From contig JAPTOF010000024.1 in the NCBI GenBank assembly GCA_028554755.1, positions 1,364,001 through 1,428,000 on the forward strand: a DNA stretch of 64,000 nt, given 5' to 3'. Each line of letters opens with the position of its first letter. The stretch's first letter is position 1. The position numbers and the translations under genes were made by a program. The stretch is from Cordia subcordata (lineage: Eukaryota > Streptophyta > Magnoliopsida > Boraginales > Cordiaceae). Shown piece by piece: positions 57,166 to 64,000 of the stretch. The notes beneath the pieces are model-generated. The model was given only the letters and a program-made list of their open reading frames with translations. It made no database searches and was not told where the DNA came from.

Positions 57166-58989
57166 TGATGTGTTGTGATTTTGTGTGTGTTTGCATTGTC
57201 ATTTACTTATATTTTAGAGGTGTTGAGTGCTCATAATGATGTATTAGTGTAGTGCTTTTGATAGGAATAGGCTTAAGCGTGAACAAATGTGCATATTGAG
57301 TTTAAGAGATAAATTGCTACACTAATTGCTTGTTTTCAATGATTTAGGTGAACTTTGGGTTAAGATCAAGATTGGACGATGAAAGGTGATGAAGATGGGA
57401 AATGCACGGGCCTAAGAGAGAAGAGCAAAGGCCGAAAAGATAAAGAATAGAGGAATAAAGTCAGCCGGACGACCAAGGAAGAAGAGTCGGTCGACTGGCT
57501 AGGTCGACCGGCCACTCTAGAGAGCATCATTAAAAAGCCAGTCGAGTACTCCAGAGGCCGGTCGACCGTCATTTGCTGAGAACCTATAAATAGGACTCGA
57601 TTCTGCAGAAAAAAGGAGAATTTTTGAGAGATTAACACACACTTCACACCTAAAATTCTCACACACTTAACCCTAGATCCCACCCACTTCACACATACTT
57701 TTCACACATTTCTCACTAAGAACCAAGCTTGATTTGGAGGGTTCAAACATTTTGGAATCAAGTTTGCTCAAAAGCTTTGTACAAGATTAGCTAGGATGAA
57801 AGGGAAGCTTCATTATCTCTCTTTCATTCTATTTTCTATTATGATTGAGTAGACTTGTGTAGGGTGATTTAACTTATGTAATGGGTTAATTATATACTCT
57901 TATGATATGGGATATGATGGCTGAATATATATACATGTTTCGAATTGTCTTGTTTAAATGGGTATTTTCTCATTCATGTCTAAGTGTTTGATAAAATGCC
58001 TAGATGAATAACATGTGTATAAATTGAAGTTTGTTTGTTACTAAACACATCTAATCCATGTTATAATCATGTCTAGGTGTTTATATGTGGATGCTATGAA
58101 GTGGGTAATGCTTTTATTCATGTCTATATGTATATTTGCATGCCTAGTAACGAGCACAACTTCAATATCGCTTACGTGTTGGTTGTTAATTATTTCTAAT
58201 GGTGCGAACTGAACATGACGATGTTTGGTAGTTGAATAGGTTCCGTTATTCACACGCACCTTGGCCTTGAACATGTATGAACGCGCTAGCAAGTCAAATC
58301 CTGCTGTAGTGACCTTAGAATGACGAAGTATAACTTAGGGCTAGTCTAGGCCGAGTCTCCTTTGGCTTTAAATCCATCCAATAGGTTTCCGGATAGGTTT
58401 AGTCGACCTTAGCAACACTAGGTCTTGGCTTTAAATCCAGCCAAAGGTTTAGGTACTAAGGTAGGTTCATTCTAAGCCACCTAGGAAGTTAGTTAGTCAC
58501 TCTTGAGGCCCTAGGTCATAAGGACCATGCCGTAGCTCTAGGAGGTGCCGCCTAGGGACGGACTCGCACTGAGTCCTAGGGGGAAATTAGGACACTAACT
58601 AGCAACCTAGTTAAGAGCACTCATGATAGCTAGCCATTATCCCTTAATCCCATAGCATTTGAGTATAGAATTACCCATTCATAAGTCAAAGTCACCCTAA
58701 TCCCTTCTCATGTGTTAGTTCCCTCTTGACCAACTTGTGTTCCCATTTTTCATATTCATAGTTTAGTTTTTATTTTCCTTTACTTAGAGCTCCCGATAAT
58801 CCAAAAACCCCAAAAGGAAATATACCTAGTTTAGATCTTTCTTTTTGGCACTTTTGAGAACACCAAGCATAGAATTCACCCACATTATTCACGCCTCCCT
58901 GTGGTTCGACACCCGTACTTGTACACACTATATTGCACGATCCGTACGCTTGCGGGTCTTTTAGAGCTTGCACTCAAAAGACGACACCA
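57166..58989 (+). mobile_element. Solo LTR (G family) inserted in another LTR
   Basis: It starts TGATGTGTTGTGATTTTGTG and ends GACGACACCA, the decayed form of GACATCA. The flanks are TAACC (57161-57165) and TACCC (58990-58994), a duplication with one change. It contains one GTCGAC array (57480-57570), the TATA box CCTATAAATAGGAC near 57585 and both TTGGCT motifs (58368 and 58430). Confidence 0.9.
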
Positions 58990-59037
58990 TACCCATTACA
59001 GAAGAGTAGTGATCGATCCATAATACAAGATATAAGC

Positions 59038-59072
<35 letters not shown>

Positions 59073-59171
59073 CCATCAAGTACCCATTACAAAAGAGTCG
59101 TAATCGATCCATAATACAAGATATAAGCATCCTACATAGCTCTAATCATACATAATTGAACTTAGGATAAA
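58990..59171. repeat. 91-base tandem duplication with TA tract
   Basis: TACCCATTACAGAAGAGT at 58990 recurs as TACCCATTACAAAAGAGT at 59081, each followed by GATCGATCCATAATACAAGA. The first unit contains a long (TA)n tract. The duplication arose beside the solo-LTR insertion point. Confidence 0.8.
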
Positions 59172-59882
59172 AGAGAGATACCCTTTTATCCAAAGCCATG
59201 CTTTACAATCCAAGAGTTATGCTCAATCCTTGTGTTTGATCCTCTTACAAGTTTGATTCCAAAGTGTTTTTGTGTTTGGGTGCATCTGTGTGAGGTGGAT
59301 GAGAAAGGAATTAAGGTTTTCGGAGACGGGTGTGAAAAAATATGACTTGTTCTCCATAAAATGGCCAAAAGAGGGCTTATATAGCCAAAAATCGCGCAAT
59401 ATCGGTTAAGTGAACTAGTTAACTGCCTCTCAGGGGTCTCTCAGCTACCTAAAGAATGTTACTATATGGTTTGGGTAGTTGAATGAGGGGGTTGACCACC
59501 TCTCTGATGCCATTCAGCCAGTACTCCATGTTTGCTCTCTTTCAGCTTTGTTTTGCTTCGTTTTGCTTCCAATTGCTTTTCCCTTTGTCCGAAAGCTTCC
59601 CAACTTGTTTTTCTTCCACCTTTCATCCTCAAAATCTTCTTCAGCTCTTGCACAAACCATCTTCATCTTCATTAAGCTCCAAACATCCCTTAAACTCACC
59701 TAAAACAAGCAATAAGCACGCATTAGTGTAGCACTTATGCTTTAAGCACAACTATGGACATCTAAAGCCTAATATGTACAAGTATGACCTAAGTGTTATA
59801 CTAATACACCAATTGAAGTACCATACACCTCAAAACAAGAAGAACAATGCAATACATAAACACACACAAAACCAACACAACA

Positions 59883-60211
59883 GGTATATCTATGGAGGGC
59901 TTTTTTGGTGTTGATTAACATCCTACTTGAGAGACTAACCTATTAGTATTGTTTTAGACTAGAGATTAGACTCTTAGAGCACTAAATAGTGCTAATGGAT
60001 ACCCTTTTAGTATTGTTTCAGACTATATGTATACTTCTACTACACTAAGTCATCAATTAAGCATGATAATCAACACACATTAGTGCAAATAGGGCTTATA
60101 CCGTTAACATGGATTAAGGCTAAGGTGAGACCATTATGATAACATTTAAGCACTAAAGAACACATGCTTCTTCACTTAGGAATTTCAACAATACATGCAT
60201 ATTTGATTTTT
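59883..60211. other. Spacer with short internal repeat; no gene seen
   Basis: A related phrase occurs twice: TTAGTATTGTTTTAGACTA (about 59942) and TTAGTATTGTTTCAGACTA (about 60008). No coding potential is seen. Confidence 0.6.
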
Positions 60212-62142
60212 TATGTGCCTCTAGTGTGCAGGACCTAAAAGACTAGCAAGTGTACAGATCATGTAATATAGTGTGTATAAGTACAGGTGTAGAACCACGT
60301 GGAGGCTAATGTGTGGAAGAAATCCTATACGTGTGTGCTTTAGAAGAAGCCCAAAAAAAACCTAGACTAAGCATTTGTACTTTTTGGATTATAAGCAGCT
60401 AAATGAAGGAAAAAATAACTACGCTACAAGATCGGGAATAGGAAATTAAGAATCTAGCTAATGTTGAAGCGATTTAATCAATGGAAAGGTGTTAGGGCGA
60501 CTTTTTTTTTTTGTACAGCAAGAGAGAATTTATATAAAAAATACATGTACAAGAAATGTATAAGTATCAAAAGATGTACAAAAAGAGCCTATACAATAGT
60601 GTTCTCAAGTTTCTATCTTCTACTAATTTCAACATTCAAGCTTGTAGATGGGAACTTTCTTTTACAAGCTATTCTAACTCTAACGTCATTATAGATCACA
60701 AGGAAAATGTTCTCCTCCATTCTTGCAAGATGATTAATGACTCGGTTGTTTCTTTCAATCTAACAATGTTAGAGTGGGATAGGCTTGCTAACGGGTAATT
60801 CTCAACTTGTATGCTACGGGATTAAGGGAATTGGCTTAGCTATGTGATGCTTTAATACTAGGTCGCTAGCTATTATCTTAATTAATCCCTAGGACTTGGT
60901 GCGGGTCCATCTCTAAGTGTGCATACTTAGAGCTACGACGTGATCCTTATGTACCTAAGGTCATAGGAGGGACTAGAAAGCTACCTAGGTGTCCTAGAAT
61001 GATCCTACCCTAGCTCCTAAACCATTGGTTAGATATAAAACCAATAACTAAGGTCATTAAGGCTGACTAAACCCTATTCAGACTCCTATTAGCTAGATTT
61101 AAAGCTAAAGGATCTCAAACTAGACTAGTCTTAAATTGTGCACTGTCGTTCTAGGGACACTATAGCGGGTTAATGTCTAATAAGTGCAATCCTACATGTC
61201 CTAGGCCAAGGTGTTGTGAATATGTCAACTATTCACTACCAAAACATTACCATGTTTGATTTACACCATTATAAGCAAGTAGGTACCAACATGTAAGCAA
61301 GATTGGAGTTATATTCACCATAATGCATGCTTATACTCACATAGACATGAACAGCAAACCCACCTCATAAAATCCATAAATGAACACATAGACATGCATA
61401 TTAGATGGATTAGAGGTCTTTTATAACAGATAAACTCCAATTTATACACACAATACTCATCTAGGCAATTAATCAAAGATATAGACATGTATTGAGAAAA
61501 ATCCATTCATATGAAGAACAAAGTATGTATATATTTAAGCCATGAAAAATCCCATAACATAGAGTATAAAATCAACCCATATACAAGCTTAGTCACCCTA
61601 ATCTAATCTACTTGAACATTAAAGTAAATAGTATGAAAGAGTGTTAAGGAATCTCCCCTTCTATCCTAGTTTGTTCTTGTACAATCTTGAGCAAATCCCT
61701 CGTCAAATGTTGTTAAAATCCTACAACAAAGCTTATATCTAAGTGGGTGAGCATGTTAGTGTGTGTGTTTGAGATAGGTGAAGTAGGGTTTTTTGTGTGT
61801 GTAAAGTGGCTGTGAAGTATGTGTGAATTTATTCCCCAAATACAGCAAAATTGGGTCCTATTTATAATCTTTAGTGCCCTGCCAGTCAGCTTAGCCATTC
61901 GGACGGCATTAGGGTATAGGCAACCAACAAATTAAGGTTGCTTTCTGGACTTGTCGGTCAACTAGCTGGAGGCTTGACTCAACCAGCTAAATAATGATGC
62001 TCTTTGGTCCTGTCGGTTGACCTATCTAGTTTACTGGTTCTGCTCTTAAGTAGACTAGTTGAGCTCTTTTGCCTCTAATCTAATTTGTTTTGACCTCCGG
62101 TCTTCTCCCATGACCCATGCACCTTCTAGCTTCATCATCTAT
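60212..62142 (-). mobile_element. LTR (Athila type), cut by next LTR and by a LINE tail
   Basis: The minus-strand LTR end lies near 60212-60250 (CTAGTGTGCAGGACC, then CAAGTGTACAGATCATG). The body continues with the GGTGCGGGTCC region near 60900 and hairpin relics near 61030 and 61090. The TATA box (minus strand GATTATAAATAGGACC) is near 61860 and a weak GTCGAC-like array at 61880-62050. It stops at 62142, where TGATG of the next LTR begins. Confidence 0.82.
60502..60767 (-). mobile_element. LINE 3' end fragment (5'-truncated)
   Basis: On the minus strand the segment ends CTCTCTTGCTGTACAAAAAA in a poly(A) run. It is preceded by GTACATGTATTTTTTATAT, a layout common at plant L1-type LINE 3' ends. 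It interrupts the LTR sequence between GGTGTTAGGGCGAC and GGCTTGCTAACGGG. Imperfect duplications GTTAGGGCG (60491) and GTTAGAGTG (60768) flank it. No coding part remains. Confidence 0.7.
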
Positions 62143-64000
62143 TGATGACTCTTTAGAGCGCAAGCTCTAAAGACCTACAAGCACACAGATCAGTACAGTG
62201 TAGTGTATGTGAGAACAGGTATCAAACCACGAGGAGGCTATTTTATGGAATGGATTCTATGTATTTGTGTCTAGAAAGTACCTAAAAGAAAACCTAAACT
62301 GACCATTTTTAGGGTTTTTGGGTTTACAGGAGCTCTAACTAAAGGAAATAAAACTACACTAAGGGAATGGAAAGTAGGGAAACAAACTATCTAGAGGGAC
62401 GTAACAAATGGAATGCGTTAGAGTGACTTTTGCATGCTAATGAGTGATTATAGACTCAAATGCTATGGGATTACATGGGATGGCTTAATTATCGATTGCT
62501 CTTAACTAGGTCACTAACTAATGTCCTAATTTCTCTTTAAGACTCGGTGTAGGTTCGTCTCTAGGCGGCGCCTCCTAGAGCCAAGGCATGGTCCTTATGA
62601 CCTAAAGCCTTAAAAGTGACCAACTAGCTTCCTAGGTGACCTAGAATGAGCCTACCATAGTACCTAAACCATTGGCTGGGTCTAAAGCCAAGACCTAGTG
62701 TTGCTAAGTTTGACTGAACCTATTTGGAAGGCTATTGATAGGTTTAAAGCCGAAGAAGACTCGATCTAGGTTAGCCGTAAATTATGTGCCATTATTCTAG
62801 GATTACTATAGCGGGATTTACCCATTTAGCACATTCATACATGTTCTAGGCGAAGGTGTTTGCAAATAAAAGAACCTATTTGACTACCAAACATCGTCGT
62901 GCTTGGATTACACCATTAACAGCAATTTGAAGCCAACATGTATGCAATATTGAGGTCATATTCATTACTAGGAATGCAAAAGTATACATAGACATAAATA
63001 TAAGCATTACTCATTTCATAAAATCCAAACATAAAACACTTAGACATGATTATAAAAAGGATTAGAGGTGTTTAGCAACAAATAGACTTCAATTTATACA
63101 CACACTACTCATATAAGCATATTATTAAGCACCTAGACATGTATTAAATAATAGCCATTAAAACAAAGAAAACAAAGTCTGTATATATTAGGCCATCAAA
63201 TCCCATAATATCAGAGTATATGTTCAACCCATTGCACAAGATAAATCACCCTAGACAAGTCTACTTAAACATAATATAAAATAGGATGAAAGAGAGAATA
63301 GGTAACTCCCTTTTTATCCTAGTAACTCTTGTACGAATTCCTTGAGTAAACTCCAATCCAAGTGTTTGAAACCCTCTGAATAAGCTTGAATCTAAGTGGG
63401 AAGTATGTGAAAGTATGTGTGTGAGGTGGGTAATGTAGGGTTTTATGTGTGTGTGATGGGTATGTGAAGTGGTAGTGATAGATCAATTAATTCCTAAAAA
63501 GTGATAATAGCAGGCCCTATTTATATCCTTTAAAGTTACAACTGGCTGGCCTAACCAGTTGGCCAGTTAAAAAGGGGGTCATCCGGCTCAAATTTGGAGC
63601 ACTTTAGAATTACCAACTGACTATACAGCCAGTAAGTTCAGTCAGTACAGGCCTTTCTTATGTGGAATTACTAGTTGACCTAGCAGGTTAGCCAACTGCT
63701 CTTGTGGGTTAGCCAATTCATCTTGAGGTCTTCGTTCTTCATCTTCTTTACTTTCTACTTCTTTCCCATGACCCATACACCTTTGATCTTCATCACCTTT
63801 CATCCTGTGAGCTTAGCAACAAACCCAAAATCACCAAAATCATTAAAAACAAGCAATTAGTGTAGTGTTTACTTCTTAAACTCACTTATGTACAATTACT
63901 TTGCTGAATCCTATTTCTAGCATAAATACTACACTAATGCATCTATTAAAGCTTAAAACACCTCTCAAATATAAGTAATTAGCAATGTAAACACACACAA
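62143..64000 (-). mobile_element. LTR (Athila type), almost complete at window end
   Basis: It starts (plus strand) TGATGACTCTTTAGAGCGC, the reverse complement of the common LTR end. It continues through GACTCGGTGTAGG, hairpins (near 62670 and 62730), the TATA region near 63520 and a decayed GTCGAC-like array (63545-63720). At 64000 it reads AATGTAAACACACACAA, corresponding to about 15-20 bases before the LTR start in G. Whether internal sequence follows is outside the window. Confidence 0.85.

Larger units (their letters stand above)
56306..59882 (-). mobile_element. Truncated LTR of the 42377 family, split by a solo LTR
   Basis: The minus-strand sequence at 58990-59882 (starting TGTTGTGTTGG at 59882) continues at 56306-57165 and matches the solo LTR at 42377-44283, for example the GGGGAATCAAGCAATCTAAG block. 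The last 240 or so bases of the LTR are missing at the 56306 border. The solo LTR at 57166-58989 interrupts it. A 91-base segment (58990-59080) is tandemly duplicated. Confidence 0.82.

Noticed and set aside
60461..60798. Open frames of 77 and 80 codons
   Set aside because: They lie across or within the antisense LINE tail and LTR junction, and are AT-rich with no recognisable product.

Overview
This is a repeat-rich stretch of flowering-plant nuclear DNA, probably heterochromatin. Every long coding signal belongs to a plant LTR-retrotransposon family. Most are Ty3/gypsy elements of the Athila type, shown by gag, protease, RT, RNase H and integrase motifs, the FMDD box and a tRNA-Asp-like primer site. 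There is also one Ty1/copia element, one Ty3 chromovirus (Tekay/Del-like gag, tRNA-iMet-like primer site), a CACTA-like MITE and a LINE tail. No intact single-copy host gene is visible. The only host-gene trace is a broken PPR-protein fragment inside the chromovirus. The species cannot be named from the sequence.

Positions 1-40850 form a Russian-doll nest. The outermost layer is a chromovirus remnant on the minus strand (183-3115, resuming at 40793-40850). Athila-type element E (plus strand, 3116-40792) sits in its 5' LTR, flanked by CTTAA/CCTAA. Element D (minus strand, 4914-23431) sits inside the 5' LTR of E with a perfect TTACA duplication. Element F (plus strand, 4959-about 14332) sits in the 3' LTR of D. 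In the gag of E, at 25468-37860, sits a compound insertion. It consists of the nearly complete minus-strand element G (25468-36441), followed directly by a truncated plus-strand LTR (36442-37852) and 8 bases of primer-site flank.

Positions 40851-64000 hold a low-complexity spacer, a CACTA-like MITE (41981-42285) and a solo LTR with TGGAC duplications (42377-44283). These are followed by a full-length but dead copia element with CCCAA duplications (44350-54021) and a chain of Athila-type LTRs (54421-64000), several inserted in one another. One of these LTRs also carries a LINE 3' end.

G is closest to autonomous. It keeps gag, protease, RT (FMDD), RNase H and integrase, and is broken by a few frameshifts and by stops that sit mostly at glutamine positions. 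F is a different kind of element: it has gag, protease and a long acidic linker, but no RT, RNase H or integrase, so it would need enzymes from a relative such as D or G. D, F and G share unusual non-coding features: a second polypurine-tract-like block about 0.9-1 kb before the 3' LTR, a 37-base near-invariant block, paired TTGGCT/AGCCAA hairpins in the LTRs, and GTCGAC-rich arrays just upstream of the TATA box.
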